DNA of 64,000 nucleotides from Cryptomeria japonica (GCF_030272615.1 NC_081410.1:117125140-117189139); one strand, 5' to 3'. Shown: positions 1 through 11,191, numbered from the stretch's first letter. Program-made: numbers and translations. Notes: generated from the sequence alone by a model not told the origin.

Positions 1-1371
1 CTATTGCGTACCTAGGTGTGGACCCGAACCCATATGGACCCGGTTAAGGCATAGGGCCTAAAACCCACGAACTTGGTAACTCAGCTAAAATGTTTATGCT
101 TAATACCTGGATTTTTTTAAAATGGCCCAAAAATGGCTATTTGAAAATTATTTTTGGAAAATTAAAAATTCTAAAATTGGAAAATTTTCAAAATATTCTT
201 AAGATTTCTAAAAAAATTCTTAATAAAACCTTGAGATAACATTCCCCAAATTGATTTTCAATGTAGCCACATTGGCTTTTTGTTGACATATAACAAGAAC
301 ATTTTATTTAAATTTAAAAGGAGGAAAGGGAGGAGAGAGAAAACTAGGATTTGTTGAAAAATAAAAAAAGAGCTGCAAAACAATATGCTGCCTCATCATT
401 GATTTCTACACTCTATTGTAAGATTTTTATTTTCTCAATATGATGATTCTTGTGCAAATTCTACAATGGAGGTGGGGAATGGTCTTTTATGCCATGTCAA
501 GAACACACATTAACTCGAACTTGCTTAGAAATAGGCTTGGGATTATATTTGTGCAACAAATCACTATAAACAAAAACGAATGCTATAAAATTGTATTCAA
601 ATGATAAGAAAACAACATAATTACATTATTAAGCTTCTTAAGTTCATTCAAATTGTATTGGAAAGGATGGATTTAGTGTGGTGGGTTTAAATTTGACTAC
701 TCTTCATTTCCAAACATTTTGAACTCATCTTGATGTTACTTCATCTTTAGGGCTGTTTTGGGTTTTGGTTTCCTTGCTACATGTGCTGCTTGAGTATAGG
801 AGGGCAAATAATATAATTTGTAGATTGGTAAGCATGTTTCAGGACATTATGAAGGCTTGTACATATTCAAATTGCTTTTATAGGAACAATGTTTGTGAAC
901 TCCAACTTGAATTTTGTCAAGCATACTATTGCTTAGAGATTAGATCACATCTTTCCAATTGATGTCTTGTTCTTTTGCTTCTTACATCCTGTTGGGAAGT
1001 GATTCAAGCGAGGATTGTGTGTCAAATTAATGGTACTCTTGTCCTCATATCCAAATCCCAAGTTCACTTAGCGCACACACATTTTTTGATTATGAAAACA
1101 TTGAGGTTGAGTTTATTTAGATAGAGACAACAATACCCTAGATTTTATTAATTGTTGAATGATGGAGTTGATGATAGAATCATAGGAACCAAGAATCATT
1201 TGCATGCAAAACACCTATCACACAAAATGGATCAAGCAAAGATTATATGCTTAATAACAACCTGAGAATTCTGTATTATTGCACACTCAATTGATTGGAG
1301 ATATAATTATAATGAATGAATGAATCCTTAAAAAAGGATGAATGAAACCCTAGATGCAAAACCCTATAGAA
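1..1371. other. No gene recognised; probable decayed LTR body at right end
   Basis: AT-rich sequence without a convincing coding region; the short plus-strand frame at 765-962 has no recognisable domain. The right part, up to 1541, is probably the body of a minus-strand Copia LTR (next entries), but its outer end could not be placed. Confidence 0.4.
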
Positions 1372-1541
1372 AGATTTAAAGAGAGCTTGACGAGTGTCAA
1401 CATCATAATGAATGAGACAACATGTGCTAAATAAAGGTCAATCTAATAAAAGGAAAAAGCAACTAAGTATGGCTTAAGTGAAAAAGTAATTAAAGGACCT
1501 AATTAATAAATAATGAGATAAATGTCCTAATTACTCCAACA
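1372..1541 (-). repeat. Copia relic C0: start of 3' LTR (170-bp direct repeat, copy 1)
   Basis: About 170 bp here recurs at 2889-3058 in the same orientation with few differences. On the minus strand the block begins TGTTGGAGTAATTAGGAC, the usual TG start of a Copia LTR. It is directly preceded (plus positions 1542-1555) by a G-run polypurine tract, read on the plus strand as a run of eight C. This identifies it as the beginning of a 3' LTR on the minus strand. The rest of the LTR extends to lower coordinates. Confidence 0.65.
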
Positions 1542-2888
1542 TCCCCCCCCTAAGATTAGCCTAGGGATAAGCTAAAGAGCTAATGATGAATGCAAAATGC
1601 ATGCATGAATGAGTCCCAACAACTAGGCTTGATTAGGTACTCAAGTACAAACCAATGCAACTCTTACAAATGAATAAAATGAGAAAATCCCAGTGGGAGA
1701 AAACTCCTTTTTAAAAGAGAAAAATAAATGAAAAAGAAACTACATGTGACAAGTATGAAGGACTCAAGATGTCCCCCAAGTATTGAATCGGTCACATATG
1801 TACAATCAAGATTCCCCCCATAAGAGAAAAGAAGAGACGGTGTATCCCCCTCAATGAAGAAGCTGTAATGCTAGATGATTCTTGGCCTTCCTCCCTTTAG
1901 GAAGAAACAAATCAAGTGGCTAAGGCACAAGCAACTCCATGAAAGGAGATGGAAGGAATAGTCTCATGATGTGTGCCATGGAAGATTGCTCGGCTGTCCA
2001 ATTGTTTATATCAAGATATGCCAAATCAGGTGAAGCCAATCCAGACAATTGTGAAGATACTTGATGGACAACCTCTGAAGGCACTTAAAATGGGATGATT
2101 GTAATGCTCAAACTGCCATCAAGGAGGAATGGAATACCCTCAATCATGTCCCCAATGTTTGAAGTGTGTGATGTATCAAATAACCCTGCAATATTAGGCA
2201 AGAACTCATCCCACTTTGTTAAAATTGGAAGGGAACGATCAACCTACTGAGCTGAACTGTTCTTTGAAGTAGGAGGTGGAGGAGGTGCAACATAAGTCTT
2301 AGAAACCACTGTGGATGACTAAAGCACAATAAATTCAAGTGACCAAACCTCTCAGATTTTTAATTCATTCTTGATACTTAAGAGGTAGGGCCAGTCATAG
2401 AATTGAATGCTCATGGGAGCAAAATGAGAGAACTTATACAATCAAGATGCATAATGAACACTACCAATCGCAACAAGCTCTCAACTATGCAAGAACTCAA
2501 TTGTCTTGCTTGTCCCACTATGAGTAATTTGGTAAATGGAAAGGAGATTGGAAGATAATGCAAGAACTCAAAGAACACTATTAAATGTGCCGCCGTCAAC
2601 CTCAATAGAACCACTCCCATTAACACTCATGTAATTGTCATTACCCATCAAAATCTGCAGAAATGCATGATGCTCAAAAAAAGGGAACATACACTCTAAT
2701 GATGCTATGTGATGTTAGGCTCCTGAATCAAGAAGCCACATGGAGGATTGATAATGTGTCGATGCAAAGAGAGCAAGGCCCTTCATCTTGTCTTCACCAC
2801 CTGCTGATGAAGATTCAGAATGTCCAAATCTTGAAGTGGTAGAAAAAGATGTACTAGATGAAGGCGGCTGATATTGTGCTTGTATAGA
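1542..2888 (-). pseudogene. Copia gag-pol relic: protease and pre-integrase region
   Basis: The minus strand contains a broken Copia polyprotein. Near 2735-2755 it reads WLLDSGA followed by a stop and HHIA, which is the Copia aspartic protease active site (D-S-G). Next come ILMGNDNYMSVNGSGSIEV, then NLLSIYQITHSG and a decayed YKFSHF segment at about 2400-2650, as in the region between protease and GAG-pre-integrase of this family. Several in-frame stops interrupt it, and integrase, RT and RNase H are missing. It lies between two copies of the 170-bp LTR start, so most of the 5' LTR and gag appear to have been deleted. It is a dead relic. Confidence 0.75.
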
Positions 2889-3058
2889 AGATTAAAAGAG
2901 AGCTTGACAAGTGTCAACATTATAATGAATGAAACAACATGTGCTAAATAAAACTCAATCTAATAAAAGGAAAAAGTACCTAAGTTTAGCTTAAGTGAAA
3001 AAGTAATTAATGGACTTAATTAATAAATAATTAGATAATTGTCCTAATTACTCTAACA
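2889..3058 (-). repeat. Copia relic C0: truncated 5' LTR (copy 2)
   Basis: Second copy of the 170-bp block at 1372-1541. On the minus strand it begins TGTTAGAGTAATTAGGAC. It joins directly to the protease relic at 2888, so only the first 170 bp of this 5' LTR survive. The rest of the LTR, the primer site and gag have been lost. Confidence 0.65.
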
Positions 3059-3866
3059 CTGCAAAACAGGCTGCAGGCATATATTAATTGCTGGAAAATA
3101 GAACATGTTACAGGTAGATTATTATATCTGTTTTATTTACAATCACTTCCCTCTGAATAGAAAAGATCCCTACTTCTAGGCTACAAATATCTAAGTTCCC
3201 TGGGCAGTGCCAACTCTCTGACTCTTAGTCTTCTTCCACTTCTTGGCTTGAAAGTGCTGTGATGCTTCCAACTTCAGCAATGATGGTGGCACTAGGGTAT
3301 TGTTGGGGCACTGAAGTAATAATGATGCATAGTTGCTTCAAATACAATAGCTGGGCCCCACCATAAGTGAAGGGTATACCATTTGTATCACATTGAATCT
3401 GATCAATATAGGGATATTTTTAACTTGGTATAAATAAATATGAATTGCCCAATGGTATGCTACAACATCTGTAACTCAGTAGGCTTGACAACGCAGGTTT
3501 TATTCTCTAACAGAATTCTCACAGACACAATTATTATAATTCCAATGAGAAGAAAAAATCTTTATAGAGATAATTATTAACAAGATGTTTTATGAAAATT
3601 GAATGCCCAATATGTTAAAAGTAAATCAAAAAAGGCACCGAGGCCAATTTTTTGAATTATTATATTGTTGGACAAATAGAACATTATGGGCACCTCACTT
3701 ACATTATTTGATTTTAAATTTATATGATATTCATTGTTAATAAGTTAAATTATATTTGCCCATGTGCTCTTGAAGTAAGTACCTTTCATTTTGGCTCTGA
3801 ATATCATGAAAATGATTCTTATAAGATTACTTATGTGCCAGCTGAGAGGATTATTTGTTTCTGCAG
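3059..3866. other. Intergenic or intronic sequence, no feature seen
   Basis: AT-rich stretch between the C0 relic and the first recognised exon of the phosphatase gene. Because that exon starts in mid-codon and lacks the N-terminal half of the protein, this stretch is probably intron. No upstream exon could be recognised here or further left. Confidence 0.4.
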
Positions 3867-3986
3867 GTTATTAACACGAAAGGAAAAAGAAATAGCAATT
3901 GTTACACATAGTGGGCTTTTGATACACACTCTGGCCCTCTTCGGAAAAGATTGTCATCCCTTCATTAGAAACGAGATTCACAAACC
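3867..3986 (+). CDS. Phosphoglycerate-mutase-like (histidine phosphatase) protein, internal exon
   Basis: This exon encodes LLTRKEKEIAIVTHSG, then LLIHTLALFGKDCHPFIRNE and IHK. It matches the conserved C-terminal half of plant phosphoglycerate-mutase-like proteins (family knowledge: TRKEKEIAVVTHSGFL, with the second catalytic histidine in VTHSG). The 5' edge is a good acceptor (TTTGTTTCTGCAG, ending 3866) and the 3' edge a consensus donor (GTAAGT at 3987). The exon starts on the third base of a codon and ends after two bases (CC). The next exon at 15723 supplies the third base and continues FANCELRS, exactly as in the family, so this is one gene with an 11.7-kb intron. Upstream exons with the RHG phosphate-binding motif are not in the window. 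No stop or frameshift is seen, so it is probably functional. Confidence 0.85.
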
Positions 3987-4469
3987 GTAAGTGGAGAAAG
4001 TACAAATGATTGGTCTTTGAGGTGTTTCTGTTAAATCTAGTATATGGTTAACATGAATGTGGAAACAATAAAGTTTTGGCTTTAATGATTTTGCATTCTG
4101 AATTCAAGTACTTATTTTAGTCTAATAAGATATCAATTTACTCATTCATGTCACTTGGAAATTTGAAATCATTTTGTACATTGTATGCATGGATTAGAGG
4201 TACGTGGATGCACCATTTTGATCAAAATATTGTTTTTTCATAAATCAATCAAATATGTCAAAGAAGATGAAATGTTTTACAATTTGCAAATTCCTTGTCT
4301 GGATTGGACATAGTAGCTTGTACATTTCTGTTGTAGGTGTGCACTTTGATGCCACCAACAACCTCAGAAGACAAAAAATAAATTGTGACTAGACAGAAAT
4401 TGACCTACAACATAAAAGCAAATGGTCTTGATAAACTTCCCTAAATACCTTCATAAATTCCATGCATTT

Positions 4470-4815
4470 CTTTTGGACTTCATACAGTTGTAAAAGAGCA
4501 AATGTGTGACTACATTTAGCTGTAGCAAGAAAGTATGATTGCATGCAGTTATAGAACGAAAGCATATATGTTGTTGACTGACAACATACAATGGTCACCT
4601 TTTTTATCAATGGGAGATTGTGTGATTGCAAACAGTTGTGGAATGAGAGTGTAAATTTGTAATGAACAAGTATCTTATTGCATACAACTGTAAAGTGAAA
4701 CTGGATATCTGTAGAATGAGGATACAACTGTAACTCCTTTTTATCCACGGGCAAGTATGTGACATAATAAAACTATAGAGTGAGAGCATACAACTGTATA
4801 TGAGAGTGTAAATAA
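4470..4815. repeat. Degenerate repeat around a CATACAACTGTA-like core
   Basis: A loosely repeated core (forms such as catacagttgta, catgcagttata, caaacagttgtgg, catacaactgta) followed by an A/G-rich aatgagagtgtaaa-like tail occurs at about 4485, 4517, 4543, 4629, 4681, 4721 and 4790. Spacing is irregular (25-90 bp). Two overlapping minus-strand frames here are by-products of the repeat and show no domain. Confidence 0.4.
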
Positions 4816-4855
4816 TTGAGTGAGATTTTATTGTCATTGATGCAAGGGGTATGGA

Positions 4856-5242
4856 GCCTCAAAGAATTATGTTCTGTGTCAGGGCCATTGGAAAAACACA
4901 ATTAGAGGGAGTTAACTAACATAGATGGGGATCAATAAAAATCCAAACAAAAATTAAATGGGTAATTCTAGTTAAAAAGGAGGTGAAATCATATGATTGT
5001 GCATGTAGCCTATAACATTTTATAAAACTTGATACTTGATAAAATAATGTGTTTGGATGTGTATATATACCCATCCAATACACATATCCAAAGGAAGCTG
5101 ACCTAGCACTTATCTAACAAAGGCTGGCATAAATAAGGCACTTAGCCTAAAATTCATTACAAGGCCCTTAATAAGATTATAAACTCGAAAATCCCCCTTA
5201 AACTTGATTAAGGAGCTGGATCATTGAGATTGTTGTAGAACA
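4856..5242 (-). repeat. Probable Copia 3' LTR relic (minus strand)
   Basis: On the minus strand a G-rich polypurine tract (plus 5243-5252, accccccctt-like) is followed by TGTTCTACAACAATC, the expected start of a 3' LTR. A TATA-like TATATATAC lies around plus 5056-5068 in the right orientation. The outer end is not certain; the start coordinate is a guess. Confidence 0.4.
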
Positions 5243-5271
5243 CCCCCCTTAAAGAAGACCCTAAATGCTGA

Positions 5272-5640
5272 TCAAAGACTAAAGATGAAGAGATGCTTTA
5301 ACATAGTGAAGGACATGCATGCTTTCCTCAAGATGACATGATATATCAGATAAATTTGAAACTCTTTTTTAATATAGTTGCCTCCTTGATCTGAATGAAG
5401 ACTCTTGATCCATGGGTCATGTTGATTCTCAAAGCGTGCTTTGAGTTCCTTAAACCTGAGGAAGGCTTCATCCTTGTGCTTGATGCATAAGATCCATTGA
5501 ATGCTGAAAAAACTCATCAATGAAAGCAATGGAGTGTTTGGACCCACCTAAAGATGGCTTCTAAATAGGTCCACAATGCTAGTATTAATGAGCTCTAAAG
5601 GAGACATGAAAAGTAGCTTTTTAAAAAGAACTCTCAATGA
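5272..5640 (-). pseudogene. Copia integrase relic
   Basis: The minus strand encodes a broken N-terminal half of a Copia integrase core. One frame reads CGPI, stop, KPSLGGSKHSIAFIDEF. A shifted frame continues as HKDEAFLRFKELKARFENQ and then SLHSDQGGNYIKKEF. These correspond to the first catalytic aspartate region (GPxxxxSLGGSKYFLTFIDDF in the family) and the second (RSDNGGEY), here with SDQGG. At least one frameshift and several stops interrupt it; the DDE glutamate is not present. It sits directly upstream, in its own orientation, of the 3' LTR relic at 5242, so RT and RNase H were deleted. Confidence 0.75.
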
Positions 5641-6354
5641 TGGTTTCCTAGTGATTATCAACTCATAGAGAACCTGTCGAACCCATGAGCGCTTGAAAAT
5701 TGCAGAGGGAGCTGAGTTGGAACTTGCAGTGAGTATTCAATAAGTATGAGTTTACAACTCAGCCCATGATATGCAATGTGTCTTGCACATCTTAGATGTG
5801 AAAATGCAGATTTTTTTTTGTTTTTGTTTTTAAGCCCTCAATACTTTCATTTATCACTCACACAACCCCTTGAGCTTTTCTTGCGATGATTTAGGTGATT
5901 GTGGAAGCAAGATTTTAGAGATTTTTTAACATTTTTTCAGGTATATTTCTTTTTCTTAACTACTTTTCAAATTTTTACAATTTTTTTAAATTTTTTTAAC
6001 ATTTTCACATCGTTTCGAGCCTTCAAAAATGTTTGTTATAAGTACATTTTTTACATGTATTCAAATTAACTTATGTTAGCTAGGTTTCTACATTTTTGGA
6101 ACTAGTCTTTTTAAATTTTTCAATGCTAGGTTATGCATTTTTTAATTCTAGGGTTTGCTGCAAGAAAATTTCTGTTTTTTGAATGTTTTCAATGCTAGGA
6201 TTTTTACTTTGTATCAAATGGTGGTAGGAAGTGAAAGTGGAAGTTGAAGTTTATATTTTTGCCCCGATGCAAACTCTAGATTGTCAATAGGAAGAAGAAC
6301 CTCGACTTCAAACATTGAAGAAGTCCATTAGGTAGAGAGGACAACCACAAAGGT
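5641..6354. other. T-rich intron sequence, no feature seen
   Basis: Low-complexity AT-rich stretch with many T-runs (5800-6180). No coding, LTR or RNA signal was recognised. Confidence 0.4.
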
Positions 6355-6456
6355 ATAGTCCACTTGATTTTAGATGCATTTTCTCTTTGAATACTAACAT
6401 TGATGGGCTTGGAATTGTGAGAGGGGCAATGAAAATGAATTATCACAAATCCTAGA
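6355..6456 (+). repeat. 102-bp direct repeat, left copy
   Basis: This stretch (ATAGTCCACTTGATTTTAG to CACAAATCCTAGA) recurs at 11192-11293 in the same orientation with only two differences seen. The copies flank a 4735-bp insert made of about 650 bp of unknown LTR-like sequence plus the hAT element. A simple target duplication of this length would be very unusual for an LTR element or a DNA transposon. Confidence 0.8.
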
Positions 6457-6893
6457 TTACCCTAGGTTTGTTAATCAGATTTATATGCTTTGATTATGCC
6501 CTAGATTGTAATCAGATTTGTGGCAAAATAAGTTAACATTCAGTAAAATCAGAAATAAAGTAAGTAACCAGTAGACAAACACACATACCCTGGGAAAACC
6601 TCCAGGGAGGAAAAACCCAACATTAAAGACCCACAGGTCAGATTATATATTCTCCTCTTAAAATCACAAGTACAATACTTAGCTTCTCTGTCAGATCTGA
6701 TCCTTTTGCATAGCAGATCTGCACTTCTAAGTTCTCCAAGTCTGTACCAAAAACAGCCTATGTCCTCTTGGACAATTTCGCACAAGTCTGAATAATTTCG
6801 CTTTCCTCCTTGTGTATTCGCACCTTATTAAGCAGAGCTAATTCACTATTCTTGCAGAATGAATGAGTGAGTTTGACTTGCAAAATGTCTTCT
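6457..6893 (-). repeat. LTR-like sequence split by the hAT element (left part)
   Basis: Together with 10984-11191 this forms an insert of about 650 bp between the 102-bp repeats. It carries, on the minus strand, the TGGG..CCCA hairpin (6591-6619) found in three other Copia-type LTRs of the window, so it is probably a minus-strand LTR relic. Clean TG/CA ends with a 5-bp duplication were not found. Confidence 0.4.
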
Positions 6894-6901
6894 ATTTATA
6901 C
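6894..6901 (+). repeat. 8-bp target site duplication of hAT (left)
   Basis: ATTTATAC immediately before the left terminal inverted repeat, identical to 10976-10983 after the right one. Eight base pairs is the hallmark of hAT insertion. Confidence 0.9.
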
Positions 6902-6996
6902 CAAAGTTCCCAGACTCGGACTCGGCTCGGACTCGGCAAGGCCGATTCGACTCGTGACTCGGCTATGACTTGGCGACGACTCGGCTATGACTCGGC
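6902..6996. repeat. hAT left inverted repeat and subterminal ACTCGG cluster
   Basis: The 17-bp inverted terminal repeat is followed by at least seven ACTCGG or ACTCGT-like motifs in both orientations, some in a tgactcggctatgact repeat. The cluster is much richer in CG dinucleotides than its surroundings. Role as transposase binding sites is inferred from other hAT elements. Confidence 0.75.
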
Positions 6997-7275
6997 AAAA
7001 TAAAAAACCCTTGAAATTTAGAGATTTTTAACGATTTAAAACTTGTTTCATGCACCCATTATTGAATAAAGCTTAAAGACACTATAACATCATCAAATAG
7101 AAGCTAATTTGATCACATACATAAACATACATCCATCACATGCGTAGAAATGTAAATTGTAGTTGAAGGAAATAGAAAACATAGATATATAGAGTTATAA
7201 ATGTTGTCAAATGTATATAAAATCCATGACATCAAATGTTCCCAAACATATATATAGATGTAAACAAAAACAAGT

Positions 7276-10125
7276 CTATGGCTCAGGCTCTAGCTCATCC
7301 TCAGCCTCAGAGTAGCCTGTCTGCCTCCTACAAATGCGTCTAAGGTAGGTCCTGGATGACTGAGAAGCCATAGTCTTTGCTCGTGAGGTGCCTGTGCTGG
7401 ATCGTGCTCTATCCTCCTCCTCTGCCATAGCCACAGCCTTAGCCTCTCTGTCTGCCTGGTCAACCCACTCATGGTCCTCCTCAGTGAAGACGAGATCGGT
7501 AGACTCAGTGATCCACTCAGACTCTGGATCGATCTCCACTAAAGTGATCGGAGAGGAGTCAGTGTCCAAAATCTGTCTGGTCCTAAGACGGAGGTTGTAA
7601 TGAACAAAAACAAGATCATTCAACCTCTCCACAGACAATCTATTACGCCTCTTCGAGTGGATGTGCTCGAACATGGACCAATTGCGCTCACATCCAGAAG
7701 TGCTGCATGGCTGGCTCAAAATACGGATGGCAATTTTTTGAAGGTTTGGGGTTGAGGGCCCAAACATTTGCCACCATCTATCTGAAATAACGAAAAAGAA
7801 AAAGAAATCAAACTCATTTCCAACTTTAAGGCTAGATTATAAAATCAAAAATTAAAATGCATAAGCCACAAACTTAAGAATCTTAAGTTTACATATATTT
7901 CTACTTGGCTACAATTGTGTTCGAGCCTCTATGCACATGCTGCTTGAGAAGATTGCCCCTTCTCGATTATTATATTTATCCAGCTGGAGCGTTGTACTTG
8001 AGGCTGTGCCATCAGTACACAACTTTTGAACCACTGTATACAGGCCACTAAGAACCTCCTCATCTGCCTTGAAGTCATCACGGAATCGAAATGCCGGATT
8101 GAGGTAATAGGCTGCTGCATGGATGGGCCTGTGAAGTTGGTTCTGCCATCTCCTATCAATAATCTCCCAAATGGGGCCATATTTATCCTCATCTCCTGCA
8201 TATATGGACCTAATGGCCTCCTTGGCCCTATCCATACCCTCATATATATAGCCCATAGAGGGCTTCTCCCCATCAACAACTCGTAGGAGAACTACGAGGG
8301 GCTCAGTGACCTACACATAATGTTAAACAAAAACAATTAAGTCACAAATTAAATTAAAAAAAAAGAAAAATTGCAAAGTTAAATTGTTAATAAATTAAAA
8401 TTAAATTACTAAATAGTAGATACTAAATGTTAAATTGTAATAAATTTACCTGCACGGTTTCTCCACAGGGGGTCCAAAAACCTGGCTCATCAAAAATGCA
8501 ATTTACCACATCTATCCCTGCAGTGGTCGTAGCATAGGATGAGGAAGTCCACTCCTCACCAACAAACATACGCCTCAAAGCCGCCTTTGATTTTATCAAG
8601 GATTTCAGTGTGAGGAAGTTTGAGGCAAACCTCGTGATACCAGGACGAGCCAACTCCTTTTGCCCCGTGTATTGCCTCATAATGCTAAGGACCAATGCAT
8701 GATTGTAGATAAACTTGCTGATATTTTTGGCCCTTTCAACTATTGATTTCACCCATTCAAGCTTACCAATATCCTCCAACATGAGGTCAAGGCAATGGGC
8801 CGCACAAGGAGACCAAAAATTTTTCGGGTGCCTCTCCATCAAAAGTTTACCTGCAGCAATTTTAAGTTAAATAGAAATTTTGATGTGTTAAGAAAATTTT
8901 AAATAATCATAGATGCCTCTCCATCAAGACTTGAAAAGTTCAAAATTTACCTGCAGCAACATAACTTGCTGCATTATCTGTCACCACCTGCACCACATTT
9001 TCTTCCCCCATCTCTTGTATGACTTCCTCAATAGCCTCACATAAGTATGTGGCATTTTTCACATGTGAGGAAGCATCAATAGATTTCAAGAACATGGTGG
9101 ATCCTGAAAATAGAGTTTCAACTTTCAACAAATCAAAATTTAATTTATTCAATGCATTTAGGGAAGTACAAATTAGAATGAATCATGATCAATCACCTCC
9201 GCAGGAAACAAGAAAATTTAGGAGTGTTCTATTCCTCCTATCCGTCCAACCATCTGTCATGATGGTGCAACCCTTTTGGCTCCAAGACTGTCGGTGGTCC
9301 TCTAGCTCAACTTTCATATCCTCAACCATTTGTAACAAGAGGGGGCCACTTAACTCAGCATCGGTAGGGGCTTTAAACCCCGCACCACAAATGGTTATGG
9401 AATCTACCATGCCTTGCCAATAAGGAGACCTGTCACAAATAGATTATGATTAGACAAAGTAGAGTTCAACTTCAAACTATAAATTTACTTTTAAACTTAA
9501 AGCAATCAAATCAAAAAGAATTACCTGGCTGCAATAAATGGAATGTTGCAAAAGTACCAAAACTTGCAAATTTGTTTTCTTGCAGCATCATGAACCTCCT
9601 TGTTCCAACCCATGCCCTCAAGCGAGGGTTGTGCCCCAGGAGTACTACGCGGCACAAAATAACTATCCAACCTGGATTTCTGAACTCTAGGGCCAAAGGT
9701 AATAGTGCCACAGGAGGAGTAGAAGTAGAAGCACTAGCACTAGCAGAAGCACTAGCACTAGCAGAAGCACTAGGGTGAAAGGGAGGCATGGAAGAACCCT
9801 CTCCAACACAGCCTACGGATGTGGATGCGGATGTGGATGCGGATGTGGGTGCATGGGAGCCAATAGCACTTAACTCTTCCAATTGCCTCTTCTTAGTTAA
9901 CTTCTCTTGTTCATGTGTTTCTAATTGGACATAACAGAAACGTTTTGCCTCAGGAGTTTGTAATTTGCATACCTCAATATCATGGCCAGGTATGCCGGCA
10001 ATATGGTATTTAAATCTATTGATGCCACCAAAATTAATTTCTTTACAAAAAAAACATTTTGTTTGATTTTTTTGTCTGCCAATAAAGTCTTCAGTATATT
10101 TCCAAGCCTCATCCTTTTTAGGCAT
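7276..10125 (-). pseudogene. hAT transposase, six exons, one frameshift
   Basis: Cut-and-paste transposase for the surrounding element. Exon 1 (10125-9525) starts MPKKDEAWKYTEDFIG and holds a BED-type zinc finger (CFFC..HIAGIPGHDIEVC). Exons 2 (9429-9197) and 3 (9103-8951) carry the DUF659/RNase-H-like core with TIMTDGWTDRRN and VVTDNAASY (two catalytic aspartates). Exon 4 (8850-8450) has CAAHCLDLMLEDIGK and exon 5 (8310 to about 7912) WQNQLHRPIHAAAYYLNP. Exon 6 (7781-7276) has the dimerisation domain with SGCERNWSMFEHIHSKRRN. All introns begin GT and end AG, and junctions 1 to 4 are in phase. Exon 1 shifts frame by one base near 9705-9725, just after an Ala-Ser-rich repeat. The exon 5/6 join is not in frame as read (stop at 7909-7911). 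Expected length is about 760 residues, normal for the family. Confidence 0.88.
9721..9773 (-). repeat. Coding minisatellite (Ser-Ala repeat) in hAT exon 1
   Basis: Tandem copies of an agcactagcactagcagaa-type unit encode about eight Ser-Ala pairs between the BED finger and the rest of the transposase. The frameshift of exon 1 lies directly downstream, so repeat slippage is a plausible cause. Confidence 0.7.
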
Positions 10126-10673
10126 TGTGAAAAATGAATGTTTTTTAAACGTGAAGGCTGCTGCAATAAGAAAATTTAATAAAGTTATAAACTAATAGAA
10201 AAAATCAGCAAACCCTACTTTAAAAAAAAAAAAAATTGTAAATACATGTTTACAATTTTTTTCTAAAAAAATGTAGGGTTTGCACTTTGCCATTATTCTA
10301 CTTCTCTCATTGTAATTAAGCTAAAAAAATAAAAACATTCAAGATTTGGAAAGTTAACTGTTAAACTAAAAAAAAATTAACAAACAAATGAAAAAAATCC
10401 ATTAACATACTTAAAAAAACAAGCAAAATCTACCTTACCTCTTTCAAATGAGTTGAGAAGTCTTGCTTTGGACTCCTTGATGCTCTCAATGCAAGCCTAT
10501 GGCCTCCCCAATGTGATTTGTGGTCTCCTTGATGCTCTTCTTCCTTGTTGGTTGCAAACCTATGGCCTCTTGTTTTCCTTCCTCTCTCTCACTTTTCCTC
10601 TCTTCTTCTCACAACTAACAATTAGAAGACCTTTTAGGGTTATACCAAAGAGAAAGGGAAAAAAAAAACAAAT

Positions 10674-10886
10674 GAAAAAGCTCTTATTTTTTTTGTTTTT
10701 TTAAATCCGAATTGTCCCTATCGCGCGGCTGAGTCCTGGAGCTCGGACTCGGCGAGTTTTGGGCAAAACTCGCCTGACTCGAAAAAGCTCTTATTTTTTT
10801 TGTTTTTTTAAATCCGAATTGTCCCTATCGCGCGGCCGAGTCCTGGAGCTCGGACTCGGCGAGTTTTGGGCAAAACTCGTCGAGTC
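10674..10886. repeat. 107-bp tandem duplication in hAT 5' subterminal region
   Basis: The block beginning GAAAAAGCTCTTATTTTTTT and including CCCTATCGCGCGGC and several CTCGGACTCGG motifs occurs twice head to tail (10674-10780, 10781-10886) with one visible difference (ggctgag/ggccgag). It lies between the right inverted repeat and the transposase start, where promoter and binding sites are expected. Confidence 0.85.
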
Positions 10887-10975
10887 CGAGTGGCGAGTCA
10901 GCAAAACTCGCCGAGGTTGGCTTGACTCGCCAACTCGGCGAACTCGCCTGACTCGCGGCGAGTCTGGGAACTCTG
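10887..10975. repeat. hAT right subterminal cluster and inverted repeat
   Basis: CG-rich stretch with many CGAGT/ACTCG motifs ending in CGAGTCTGGGAACTCTG, the inverted counterpart of the left terminus. It is followed by the target duplication ATTTATAC (10976-10983). Confidence 0.85.
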
Positions 10976-10983
10976 ATTTATAC
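10976..10983 (+). repeat. 8-bp target site duplication of hAT (right)
   Basis: ATTTATAC, identical to 6894-6901. Confidence 0.9.
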
Positions 10984-11191
10984 GCACCTTTAACTCTTAA
11001 TTGCAAGTTGGCCTCCTTTAAATTTTGGCGCCAATATATATATTATGTGGCGTGTGTATTTAGGATAGCGTGAAGACTGGGCTGGGCATAGATTTGGGGT
11101 CACGTTACCCTAGAATAGGGCCCAGACCTAAGGGGTTCGGATGTTGCCTTAAGGCATTCCGAACCCATATATAGCCCTAGTTACAAACAAC

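Larger units (their letters stand above)
6902..10975 (-). mobile_element. hAT DNA transposon, full length (4074 bp)
   Basis: The ends are CAAAGTTCCCAGACTCG at the left and, inverted, CAGAGTTCCCAGACTCG at the right: inverted repeats with one mismatch. They are flanked by an exact 8-bp duplication ATTTATAC. Both subterminal regions are packed with GACTCGG/CGAGTC motifs (6915-6996 and 10728-10968), the usual arrangement of transposase binding sites in hAT elements. The minus strand between them encodes a multi-exon hAT transposase with BED finger, DUF659 and C-terminal dimerisation domain. A 107-bp tandem duplication (10674-10780 and 10781-10886) lies upstream of the transposase start. The element is structurally complete, but the transposase shows one frameshift and an unclear exon 5/6 junction, so whether it is active is open. 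Confidence 0.92.

Noticed and set aside
765-962. 65-codon frame near the left edge
   Set aside because: No domain, no codon bias, and it sits in AT-rich unclassified sequence.
3724-3866. Upstream part of the 88-codon frame as coding sequence of the phosphatase
   Set aside because: This part does not resemble the family and is followed by a good acceptor at 3866; it is intron read-through.
9019-9778. Plus-strand open frames of 134 and 110 codons
   Set aside because: They are antisense to hAT transposase exons 1 to 3, whose domains and splice sites are clear on the minus strand.
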